Shown: piece by piece, positions 1 to 5,830 of the stretch
Layout: each line of letters opens with the position of its first letter
Numbering within the stretch: the first letter of the stretch is position 1
DNA from: BOKV01 sp049289295
GTDB lineage: Bacteria > Pseudomonadota > Alphaproteobacteria > Rhizobiales > Rhizobiaceae
Direction of reading: 5' to 3'
NCBI GenBank assembly: GCA_049289295.1
Contig: JBATLL010000026.1
Span: 1-6,177 of the forward strand
Length of the DNA: 6,177 nt
Program-made: the position numbers and the translations under genes
The notes under the pieces: model-generated
Seen by the model: only the letters and a program-made list of their open reading frames with translations
The model's database searches: none
Told to the model about the DNA's origin: nothing

Positions 1-483
1 GTAAGATTGCGAAGCGGAGACCCCGCCGTTCCACCGGCGATCGACCCGCGTCTTGCTTCCGAACGTGCAGACCTCGAGAGCCTGAGAGATGGCACGCGCG
101 ATATGTGCGATATGATGATGCGCGGACCACTCAAGAACTTCATAAAACGTCCGTTGGATGCGGAAGTGTTCGGCAATCTCTCCGAGCAGGAGGCTTTCCT
201 GCGAGCGCGGGCCGAGACGGTGTATCACCCCGTAGGGACCTGTCGCATGGGCGCTGACGATGCATCGGTCGTGGACCCGAGCATGAAAGTCCGCGGTGTT
301 GATGGTGTACGGGTGATCGACGGTTCGGTGATGCCAACGCTTCTAAGCGGCAATACGAACTTGCCGATTATGGCGATCGCCGAAAAAATCGCTGACGAAC
401 TCATTCACGGCGAAAGCGTTTCGCGTGATCACCCGATCGCTGGGGAGATGCTTGCGCACGGGCGCCACGCGCCCTCCTCCTGA
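1..483 (+). CDS. GMC-family FAD alcohol dehydrogenase, C-terminal part (5' end outside the window)
   Basis: This is the last 160 residues of a glucose-methanol-choline oxidoreductase; the reading frame is open from base 1 (V-R-L-R-S-G-D-P), so the gene begins upstream. GMC enzymes oxidise primary alcohols to aldehydes with FAD. Visible hallmarks are the substrate-domain segment ending in PAIDPRL near the left edge, the catalytic-histidine motif YHPVGTCRMG (about bases 223-252), the segment VRGVDGVRVIDGSVMP, and the second active-site/FAD segment SGNTNLPIMAIAEKIAD. After this a hydrophilic tail of about 25 residues runs to the TGA stop. Both active-site blocks are intact, so the visible part is not decayed. 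Its neighbour, glutathione reductase, starts 88 bp downstream on the same strand. The substrate cannot be read from this part: choline-dehydrogenase-like, polyethylene-glycol-dehydrogenase-like and aromatic-alcohol dehydrogenases all share this end. Family call is secure; a PegA-like role is only inferred from context. Confidence 0.93.
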   Translation, partial: VRLRSGDPAVPPAIDPRLASERADLESLRDGTRDMCDMMMRGPLKNFIKRPLDAEVFGNLSEQEAFLRARAETVYHPVGTCRMGADDASVVDPSMKVRGVDGVRVIDGSVMPTLLSGNTNLPIMAIAEKIADELIHGESVSRDHPIAGEMLAHGRHAPSS

Positions 484-571
484 AAGCCTCCGTTTATCGT
501 CCGAGGAACGCTGTAGCGGTGCGAAAAGCGCCCAGGCTGTTTTCGCAAATTTTTTGAACTCGCAGGGTACG

Positions 572-1954
572 ATGGCCGATTTTGATGTTGACTTGGCAGT
601 AATTGGTGGTGGTTCAGGCGGGGTCCGCGCCGCACGGGTCGCTGCTAGCTATGGAGCCAAGGTCATCGTTGCTGAAGGAGATCGGGTCGGCGGCACCTGC
701 GTTATCCGTGGCTGCGTACCAAAAAAGCTTATGGTCTACGCTTCAGATCTCCAGAAAGAGATCGGGAACGCGGCTGGCTTCGGATGGTCGGTCCCCCCAG
801 CAAAATTCGATTGGGGAGTATTGACGGCAAACAGAAACAGGGAAGTCGCCCGTCTCGAGATGGCATATACGTCGACGATCGAACGTTCGGGAGCGCGCCT
901 AGTGAAAGAGCGCGCAACGTTCCAAGACGCACGCACCTTGCGTCTTGCCAATGGGGAGACGGTGCGCGCTCGAAATATACTTATTGCCACTGGCAGCACG
1001 CCGAACCACGGGGAGGCAATACCTGGCATCGAGCATGTCATCTCGTCCGACAAGGTCTTTGAGCTTCGTGAACTGCCGCAGCGGATCCTAATTCAAGGAG
1101 GGGGCTACATTGCGGTTGAGTTCGCATGCATATTCGCCGGTCTCGGTTCGAAAGTGACCTTGGTTTGTCGCAGCGACAACATCCTGCGCGGTTTTGATGA
1201 AGACGTAAGGGCACATGTTCGTCGTGCTCTGGAGGAGCAGGGAATTCTGGTCGTCACTTCCTGCTGGATCAACAGGGTTGACAGGATTGACGAAAGCAGC
1301 GGGCTATTGAAAGCTAGTCTTTCAAACGCTGAACAGCTCGTCGCAGACCAAGTCATGTTTGCGATTGGACGAAAGCCCAACACGCAGGACCTAAATCTCC
1401 AGAATTCTGGCGTTGCGCTAAGCCCTGACAGCGGCGGCGTCGCGGTCAACGAGAACTCGCAGACCAATGTGCCCCATATCTACGCGGTCGGCGACGTGAC
1501 AAACCGCGTAAACCTTACCCCTGTAGCGGTGCGCGAGGGCCAGGCCTTTGCAGATTCGGTATTTGGCGAGCGTCCCACGCAGGTCGACTATGCGGATATC
1601 CCGACTGCGGTTTTCTCGCGTCCGGAAGTCGGATCCGTTGGGCTATCAGAGGCACAAGCCTGTGCCCTGTTTGAAAGGGTGGACATCTACAAAACGGATT
1701 TTCGGCCCATGAAGGTCGCCCTCTCCCACAGCTCCGAACGAATGATGATGAAGCTCGTCGTAGATGCAGATTCCGGGAGGGTTGTCGGCTGCCATATTGT
1801 CGGATCAGGCGCGGCGGAGATCATCCAGGCAGTTGCGATTGCGATAAGAATGAAAGCCGTAAAGGAGGACTTTGATGCAACAATGGCTCTTCATCCAACA
1901 GCGGCGGAAGAACTTGTCACGATGCGGACACCGACCAAGCGCTGCGTTCGATAA
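572..1954 (+). CDS. gor: glutathione-disulfide reductase (NADPH)
   Basis: A complete 460-residue class I pyridine nucleotide-disulfide oxidoreductase that reduces GSSG to GSH with NADPH in the cytoplasm. Features in order: FAD-binding GGGSGG (residues 12-17); redox-active disulfide in GGTCVIRGCVPKKL (Cys43, Cys48); second FAD contact ATGS (139-142); NADPH-fold GGGYIAVE (176-183), followed by Arg200 and Arg206 in CRSDNILR, matching the two arginines that bind the NADPH phosphate in E. coli Gor; FAD-binding YAVGDVTN (Asp308); and the C-terminal catalytic pair His441/Glu446 in HPTAAEELVTMR. Length is normal for the family (about 450-463). The ATG at 572 is chosen because the fold begins directly after it and AGGG lies just upstream (close, 4 bp); the open frame reaches back to a GTG at 425 but would overlap the GMC gene and add unrelated sequence. 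Lipoamide dehydrogenase and mercuric reductase are excluded by the CVIRGCVPKK motif and the arginines. In this setting it probably supplies GSH to the GST at 4949. Confidence 0.95.
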   Translation: MADFDVDLAVIGGGSGGVRAARVAASYGAKVIVAEGDRVGGTCVIRGCVPKKLMVYASDLQKEIGNAAGFGWSVPPAKFDWGVLTANRNREVARLEMAYTSTIERSGARLVKERATFQDARTLRLANGETVRARNILIATGSTPNHGEAIPGIEHVISSDKVFELRELPQRILIQGGGYIAVEFACIFAGLGSKVTLVCRSDNILRGFDEDVRAHVRRALEEQGILVVTSCWINRVDRIDESSGLLKASLSNAEQLVADQVMFAIGRKPNTQDLNLQNSGVALSPDSGGVAVNENSQTNVPHIYAVGDVTNRVNLTPVAVREGQAFADSVFGERPTQVDYADIPTAVFSRPEVGSVGLSEAQACALFERVDIYKTDFRPMKVALSHSSERMMMKLVVDADSGRVVGCHIVGSGAAEIIQAVAIAIRMKAVKEDFDATMALHPTAAEELVTMRTPTKRCVR

Positions 1955-2116
1955 TGCATTTGTGTAGTCAGTCGGACTCTTCTCGCTTCACCTCAATGCG
2001 CTGGGAAGACCATGCTGAGGCGGTCGAACTTCGGTCTTAGGGGTGCTCGCAGCTCTCATCTTTGCTACCATGAAAGCTAATAACGGCTAATCACATGAAC
2101 AGCCCCTCTAACCGCG

Positions 2117-2125
2117 TGTGGATAA
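2117..2125 (-). other. perfect DnaA-box-type 9-mer (TTATCCACA on the minus strand)
   Basis: The plus strand reads TGTGGATAA, the exact complement of TTATCCACA, the high-affinity DnaA box of E. coli. It lies in an A+T-rich stretch with two GCTAAT direct repeats about 30 bp upstream. One near-match (CTAATCACA, 2087-2095, two mismatches) is close by. There is no rep gene and no second perfect box, so a working origin is not supported. A chance match in a window this size is unlikely but possible (about 1 in 20). Confidence 0.35.
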
Positions 2126-2175
2126 TAGTCAACGATGGATTCGAAGGCGTTGCGATAAGCTATTTGGACGTCTCA

Positions 2176-2197
2176 GCTGCTGGCAACTTCCAGCAGC
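2176..2197. repeat. perfect 8-bp inverted repeat (hairpin), GCTGCTGG / CCAGCAGC
   Basis: GCTGCTGG (2176-2183) and CCAGCAGC (2190-2197) are exact complements around a six-base loop, CAACTT. The stem is GC-rich and stable. No T-run follows directly on either strand, so it is not a standard rho-independent terminator. It stands about 220 bp after glutathione reductase and could be a transcript-end structure, an insertion-sequence relic or a protein-binding palindrome. Confidence 0.6.
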
Positions 2198-2391
2198 CTT
2201 CAACTCATCCATTTTCACTCGTGAGAACAATTCGTCGATTTATCAGCAATTTATGTCGATCAGCATTCACGAGGACATATTAGCACATGCCTCTGTCGAG
2301 CCACGCATTTCCTAATCGAAGTGCTCTGAGTCAACCGCAGCACTCTGAATAGCCACAGGATCTCGGAGGCTCCATGTGCGGATGTATATGG

Positions 2392-2630
2392 ACCCCGCCC
2401 AATTGCAACAGTCGGCTGGATCAGGATCGATGGTCACAACTGCTGATGTATATCCGGCTGCGTGATGCGGCTGGACAACGTCTTCGCCGCGAGCCTCGAT
2501 GGGTTTTCGCCGCTTCCACCTCAAAGCCCCGATGACATTGGTTAACGCCATGCCGGTCCACACATCAGGTTCTGGAAGCGACGGGGTGACCGTTTCGCCA
2601 TCTCCTGCCATTGGCTGCAATTGGCGGGGT
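2392..2630. repeat. segment of about 240 bp bounded by inverted repeats, possible non-autonomous or decayed insertion element
   Basis: The left boundary reads ACCCCGCCCAATTGCA (2392-2407). The right boundary reads TGCAATTGGCGGGGT (2616-2630), whose complement is ACCCCGCCAATTGCA: the same sequence with one C missing. Similarity fades further inward. The interior has open frames on both strands (minus 2312-2620, plus from 2499), but neither resembles a known protein and neither respects the repeat boundaries. I see no clear target-site duplication. It could be a MITE-like element, the two ends of a deleted insertion sequence, or a chance pairing. Its position directly beside the IS66 and IS110 fragments favours a mobile-element origin. 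I cannot name a family. Confidence 0.4.
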
Positions 2631-2661
2631 GGGACCTCCTTTAGTTATTGGCCGCTTCTAT

Positions 2662-2745
2662 TCAGGCCGCCTTCACCGACAGCGCGGCCCCTTTGCGGAA
2701 GTCGACCGGCGTGCTCGCAACATAAACCGTCACGCCCGAAGGGAT
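2662..2745 (-). pseudogene. IS66-family TnpB (accessory transposition protein), N-terminal fragment
   Basis: On the minus strand these 28 codons read IPSGVTVYVASTPVDFRKG followed by a short altered tail and a stop. The block VA-x-x-PVDFRKGA is the characteristic N-terminus of IS66 TnpB (usually about 115 residues, with similar openings in rhizobial and sphingomonad copies). The frame is lost after FRKGA: the expected D/E-G-L-A-A-L-V is degraded to ALSVKAA and stop. The start codon is also missing, since the homology begins abruptly at 2745, where the IS110 remnant on the other strand begins. The rest of IS66 (tnpA, most of tnpB, tnpC) is absent. It is a dead scrap of about 85 bp. The call rests on this single motif. 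Confidence 0.62.
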
Positions 2746-3128
2746 GCTTGAGTACGTTCAGCTGGCGTATCTGGTCTGGTCGGTGCAGGTGCGCCAGCGG
2801 ACGCAGCTGATCGACGCTTTGCGCGGGCATCTTGCCGAACGCGGCATCATCGCACCACAAGGTCCGGCTCACCTGAAAACCTTAGCTGCCGCGATTGATG
2901 CCGCCGAACCAGCGATGCCCCAACTGGTCCTCGACGTTGGTCGCGTATACCTTGAGCAGGTCGACCGGTTGAGCCGCGAAGATTGGAGAGCTGGAGAAAT
3001 CCTTCGCCGTGAAGCCCCACGCGGGGAGGATACACCCACCTTCGGACCACGCCGGGAATTGGCCCGATCACGGCCATGGCGGTGGAAGCGTGTGCGCCCC
3101 CAATGGCGACCTTAAGCGAGGTCGCGAC
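2746..3128 (+). pseudogene. IS110-family transposase, internal fragment with several frameshifts
   Basis: This is a decayed stretch of a DEDD-type IS110 transposase. The first frame (2746 to about 2978) contains VRQRTQLIDALRGHLAERG, APQGPAHLKTLAAAI and DVGRVYLEQVDRLS, the end of the N-terminal domain region. The homology then moves to another frame for KIGELEKS (2979-3002), back to the first for LRREAPRGEDT (3002-3034), to a third for LRTTPGIGPITAMAVEA and CAPPMAT (3040-3111), the opening of the Transposase_20 domain, and again for KRGRD (3114-3128). Four small shifts in under 400 bp mean it cannot make a transposase. The start, the catalytic N-terminal acidic residues and the C-terminal catalytic serine region are all missing. 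The single open frame at 2744-3115 is therefore not a real protein. The fragment ends about 45 bp before the proposed promoter of the next gene. Confidence 0.85.
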
Positions 3129-3173
3129 TATAGCGGTGGCGCAGTTCGGAGCGTGATCTGCTCCGAGAGCCAT

Positions 3174-3214
3174 TGACTGAGAAAACTGGATATGCCAAAT
3201 TGGTCAAACCAGAT
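3174..3214 (+). promoter_or_regulatory. candidate promoter with paired operator palindromes upstream of the FAD dehydrogenase
   Basis: A TTGACT box (3174-3179) is followed after 16 bp by CAAATT (3196-3201), a weak -10 candidate. Overlapping this are two adjacent inverted repeats: TGG-ATATG-CCA (3187-3197) and TTGG-TCAAA-CCAG (3200-3212), the second with the GGT-NNN-ACC core of PdhR/LldR-type GntR regulators. They are joined by the palindromic core CCAAATTGG (3195-3203). The same arrangement occurs before the acyl-CoA ligase (5831-5873). A protein bound here would cover the proposed -10, as expected of a repressor. The promoter elements are weak by themselves; the support comes from the match between the two sites. 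Confidence 0.5.
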
Positions 3215-3268
3215 CGCGATGTTTTCCCAAACGATGCGCACCTGGATGGTTGGACGTCGAAAATCTCG

Positions 3269-3275
3269 AAGGAGG
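3269..3275 (+). promoter_or_regulatory. strong ribosome-binding site that fixes the GTG start at 3283
   Basis: AAGGAGG ends 7 bp before GTG at 3283. This is near-ideal spacing and complementarity, and it decides the start: the in-frame TTG at 3250 lies upstream of this site and has no comparable signal. Confidence 0.85.
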
Positions 3276-3282
3276 AAGCGCC

Positions 3283-4935
3283 GTGGCGAAGGAAAAGAGC
3301 GGCTACTATGGCACGCGAAGGAAATTCTGGTCGTGGGGATATGAAGGTGAAGATAACTCCCAGGACGAAATCCGTACCATGCGAGACCGCGTGGAGCAGC
3401 GGCTTGGGATTAAGGATATCGAAGTTCTCTCGGACCCGACCCTTGATGAGATTGAACTTTATCCGTCGCGCATAAAGATCCCGCGAACGCTGGAAGATTT
3501 CTGCACCACGGAAAAGTGGGACAGAGTTGTCCATACCTACGGTAAGGGTTTTAAGGACATGACCCTTATCTACCGGCGCGATTTCAAGAAGGCTCCGGAC
3601 GTCGTGGCCTATCCGCGCGACGAAGAAGATATTGCCGCCATCTTCGACTGGTGTGGCGAAAACGGCTATGCATGCATACCGTATGGCGGTGGATCGAGCG
3701 TCACAGGAGGCTTCTGGGGTCCCGAGCGCGACGCCTTTCCCGGCGTGGTCGTTATTGACCTGGGCAACCTCAACCAGATTCTCGAAATCGACCCTGTGTC
3801 ACGCTGCGCGCGGATCCAGGCAGGCATTCTCGGGCCGGCTCTGGAAGAACAACTGAAGCCGCACGGCCTCACCCTGCGCCATATTCCGCAATCGTGGGAA
3901 TTCTCATCGCTGGGCGGCTGGATCGCAACCCGGTCGTCCGGTCACTATGCGACCCATCTCACGCATATCGACGACATGGTGGAAAGCCTGCGCGTCGTCA
4001 CGCCAGCGGGGACGATCCAGAATCGCCGGCTGCCTGCCTCAGGTGCGGGACCAAATCCGGATCGCATGTTCATCGGGTCTGAAGGCACGATGGGCATCAT
4101 CACTGATGCATGGATGCGTCTGCAGGGGCGTGTGAAATTCCGTGCGAATGCATCGATCTCCTTCAAGTCGTTCTATGAGGGTGCCAAGGCCGTCCGTCAA
4201 ATCACCCAAGCGGGACTGTTCCCGGCGAACGCTCGCTATCTCGACGAGCAGGACGCCAAATTCTACGGCGCTGGAGACGGCACCGATTCCGTCTTGCTGC
4301 TGGGCTTCGAATCCGCCGACCATCCGGTGGACGCATGGCTGGAGCGTGGTCTCGAAATCTGCAAGGACTTCGGTGGCGTCGTGAAGCAGCGCGCGGGAAC
4401 AGCAGACAACGCGCTGGAAACCAGCCGCAGCGGGCCGCAGGGTAACTGGCGGCACCAGTTCAGGTATCTGCCCCGGCTGATGCATACGCGCGCTGCGATG
4501 GGAATCGTGAGCTTCACGTTCGAAACCGCCTATACTTGGGATCGGTTCGAAGAAGTCGATACCGAGATCATGCGTCGCGTGCGAACGGCCCAGAAGGAAC
4601 ATCTTGGCGGTGGCATCGTCTGCCGCAGGTTCTCCTTCCTGTATCCGGACGGTCCGGCTCCATACTACTCGATCATGGCTCCTTCGACACATGCCAACAG
4701 CCTCGAAGCCTATTCGATGCTCCACGACGTGGCGTCGGACGCCCTAATAGAGCTCGGCGCCACCATCACGCACCATCATGCTGTCGGCAAATCGTTCCGT
4801 CCTTGGTACGACAAAGAAGTCGATCCGTTGTTCCGCCGTGTGCTGGCAGCCGCCAAGACCGAGCTGGACCCGAAGTGGATGTTGAATCCTGGGCTGATCG
4901 TCGACAAGCCCACAGGGCTCAAGATCGTCGGATAG
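3283..4935 (+). CDS. FAD-linked dehydrogenase of the alkyldihydroxyacetonephosphate synthase-like family; candidate polyether-carboxylate dehydrogenase
   Basis: A 550-residue (about 62 kDa) flavoprotein with an N-terminal FAD_binding_4 (PCMH-type) domain and a C-terminal FAD-oxidase domain. Motifs: FWSWGYEGED near the N-terminus, typical of bacterial alkyl-DHAP-synthase-like proteins; FAD pyrophosphate loop PYGGGSSVTGG (133-143); SSLGGWIATRSSG (208-220), the family signature; GSEGTMG (265-271); the active-site histidine cluster THHHAVGK (His497-499); and C-terminal NPG (535-537). In true alkyl-DHAP synthase the HHH cluster and a tyrosine upstream (perhaps Tyr454 here) act in exchanging an acyl for an ether-linked alkyl group. 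Bacteria generally lack plasmalogen synthesis through this route, so many homologues are probably dehydrogenases. Family, size and the GST 13 bp downstream agree with the FAD PEG-carboxylate dehydrogenase described near the Sphingopyxis peg genes, but that match is from memory. A role with aromatic or lignin-derived ethers is possible. Cytoplasmic: no signal peptide or membrane segment is visible. Confidence 0.88.
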   Translation: MAKEKSGYYGTRRKFWSWGYEGEDNSQDEIRTMRDRVEQRLGIKDIEVLSDPTLDEIELYPSRIKIPRTLEDFCTTEKWDRVVHTYGKGFKDMTLIYRRDFKKAPDVVAYPRDEEDIAAIFDWCGENGYACIPYGGGSSVTGGFWGPERDAFPGVVVIDLGNLNQILEIDPVSRCARIQAGILGPALEEQLKPHGLTLRHIPQSWEFSSLGGWIATRSSGHYATHLTHIDDMVESLRVVTPAGTIQNRRLPASGAGPNPDRMFIGSEGTMGIITDAWMRLQGRVKFRANASISFKSFYEGAKAVRQITQAGLFPANARYLDEQDAKFYGAGDGTDSVLLLGFESADHPVDAWLERGLEICKDFGGVVKQRAGTADNALETSRSGPQGNWRHQFRYLPRLMHTRAAMGIVSFTFETAYTWDRFEEVDTEIMRRVRTAQKEHLGGGIVCRRFSFLYPDGPAPYYSIMAPSTHANSLEAYSMLHDVASDALIELGATITHHHAVGKSFRPWYDKEVDPLFRRVLAAAKTELDPKWMLNPGLIVDKPTGLKIVG

Positions 4936-4948
4936 GGGTTCTTCAGCG

Positions 4949-5638
4949 ATGATTGATCTATACTTCTGGCCAACCCCCAACGGGTATAAAGCCGCTATAA
5001 TGCTTGCAGAGCTGGACTTGGAGTACCGTGTTATTCCGGTTGATATAACCGCAGGAAAGCAATTTGAGCCGGAATTCCTGAAGATCAATCCAAACAACAA
5101 AGTGCCGGCCATCGTTGACCACGATGGCCCGCACAACAAGCCTTACGCTGTTTTTGAATCGGCGGTTGTTCTACTCTATCTTGCGGAAAAGTCCGGAAAG
5201 TTCCTTTCTCAGGACCCGGAAAAACGATACGATACGCTAAAGTGGCTTGTGTTTCAGAATACCACGATGGGCCCAATGCTGGGCCAAGCACATCATTTCA
5301 TGGTGTATGCGACTGAGAAGATCGATTACGCCATCGAACGTTACGACCGGGAAGTTGGTCGAATATACAACATTCTCGAGAAGCGCCTTGCCGAATATGA
5401 ATATCTCGCCGGCGAGTATTCTATCGCTGACATCAGCACATTCCCTTGGGTTCGCACGCGGAAATTGCATCGACGCGACCTGTCGGAGTACCCGAACATT
5501 GATCGTTGGTACCAGGCGATCAAAGACCGTCCGGGGGTTCGTGCGGGCATAGACACATTGTCCGACAGCAAGCAGTGGGAAGCGAAGCCGGGCACCGACG
5601 CTTGGAAGAATATGTTCGGAAAGAACGGCAGTTCGTAA
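4949..5638 (+). CDS. glutathione transferase, YfcG/YghU-like (Nu class)
   Basis: A complete 229-residue cytosolic glutathione transferase. The N-terminal thioredoxin-fold domain opens MIDLYFWPTPNGYK, close to E. coli YfcG, and keeps Thr9 and Asn11, which contact the glutathione sulfur in YfcG. It also has the cis-proline in NNKVPAIVD (Pro53) and the Glu70-Ser71 pair that binds the glutathione gamma-glutamyl group. The helical domain has GPMLGQAHHF and YSIADISTFPW, the conserved N-capping S-x-A-D motif. Nu-class enzymes are poor at classical conjugation, have disulfide-bond reductase activity with GSH, and in Novosphingobium one removes glutathione from a lignin-derived thioether. The gene starts 13 bp after the FAD dehydrogenase, so the two are probably co-transcribed. 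The only ribosome-binding candidate is a modest GGGG run about 10 bp upstream. It uses more A/T-ending codons (several ATA) than the preceding gene. Likely partner: the glutathione reductase at 572, which would recycle GSSG. The exact substrate is unknown. Confidence 0.93.
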   Translation: MIDLYFWPTPNGYKAAIMLAELDLEYRVIPVDITAGKQFEPEFLKINPNNKVPAIVDHDGPHNKPYAVFESAVVLLYLAEKSGKFLSQDPEKRYDTLKWLVFQNTTMGPMLGQAHHFMVYATEKIDYAIERYDREVGRIYNILEKRLAEYEYLAGEYSIADISTFPWVRTRKLHRRDLSEYPNIDRWYQAIKDRPGVRAGIDTLSDSKQWEAKPGTDAWKNMFGKNGSS

Positions 5639-5663
5639 CAATCACACAAAATCCTCCCAGGCG

Positions 5664-5694
5664 TCAGGCGCGGCGGTCTATTCGTCGCGCCTGA
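5664..5694 (+). terminator. GC-rich hairpin after the FAD dehydrogenase-GST pair
   Basis: TCAGGCGCG (5664-5672) pairs perfectly with CGCGCCTGA (5686-5694). Pairing continues inward for four more positions (two G-C, two G-T) to leave a five-base loop (5677-5681). It starts 26 bp after the GST stop codon, where an operon end is expected. There is no T-run after it; instead a second small stem, GCCGC/GCGGC (5696-5700/5704-5708), follows. It is therefore either a non-canonical terminator or an mRNA 3'-end stabilising structure. Confidence 0.6.
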
Positions 5695-5830
5695 GGCCGC
5701 GTAGCGGCAGTTGATGCAGGGCGGTCCCTATGGGGCTGGCGCAGGATCTTGGAAATTTTGCGCGGCCGAAAAGCCGTTTGAAATCGCCCAATACGTGACC
5801 ACGAACTCGGCTGATGGATCCACTATCTAC

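Larger units (their letters stand above)
1955..2391. other. intergenic region, relatively A+T-rich, no credible gene
   Basis: This is the first part of the gap between glutathione reductase and the next intact gene. Nothing in it looks like a protein: the short open frames starting at 2095 and 2118 overlap each other, lack a ribosome-binding site and resemble no family I know. From about 2060 to 2320 the DNA is visibly richer in A+T than its neighbours. It holds a six-base direct repeat GCTAAT (2076-2081 and 2086-2091, ten bases apart), a perfect DnaA-box-type 9-mer (2117-2125), a strong hairpin (2176-2197) and weak inverted repeats AAGACC/GGTCTT (2006-2011/2033-2038) and AGTGCT/AGCACT (2320-2325/2339-2344). 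It may be debris brought in with the insertion sequences that follow. Confidence 0.6.

Noticed and set aside
425..571. Upstream GTG start extending glutathione reductase by 49 residues
   Set aside because: It would overlap the GMC gene by 59 bp and add sequence with no family resemblance; the fold starts right after the ATG at 572.
2006..2038. AAGACC/GGTCTT inverted repeat as the glutathione reductase terminator
   Set aside because: Only six pairs with a 21-base loop and no T-run; too weak to call.
2095..2315. Two short overlapping plus-strand open frames (62 and 65 residues)
   Set aside because: No ribosome-binding site, no known domain, overlapping in different frames, and a DnaA-box-like site and hairpin lie within them.
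2381..2452. Nine-base direct repeat GATGTATAT (2381-2389 and 2444-2452) as a target-site duplication
   Set aside because: One copy lies just outside and the other inside the inverted-repeat segment, so they cannot flank a single insertion; likely chance.
2312..2620. Minus-strand open frame of 102 residues
   Set aside because: No recognisable domain; it crosses an inverted-repeat boundary and sits among mobile-element debris.
2499..2810. Plus-strand open frame of 103 residues
   Set aside because: It runs through the inverted-repeat segment, antisense to the IS66 scrap and into the IS110 remnant out of frame; the composition is an artefact.
3250..3282. TTG start adding 11 residues to the FAD dehydrogenase
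   Set aside because: The strong AAGGAGG ribosome-binding site lies inside this extension and is ideally placed for GTG 3283.
3112..3534. Minus-strand open frame of 140 residues
   Set aside because: It is antisense to the promoter region and the 5' end of the FAD dehydrogenase and has no domain resemblance.
4039..4725. Minus-strand open frame of 228 residues inside the FAD dehydrogenase
   Set aside because: It is a shadow of a strongly supported gene with GC-rich third positions; its translation resembles nothing known.
4744..5139. Minus-strand open frame of 131 residues across the dehydrogenase-GST junction
   Set aside because: Antisense to two well-supported genes with no domain signal.
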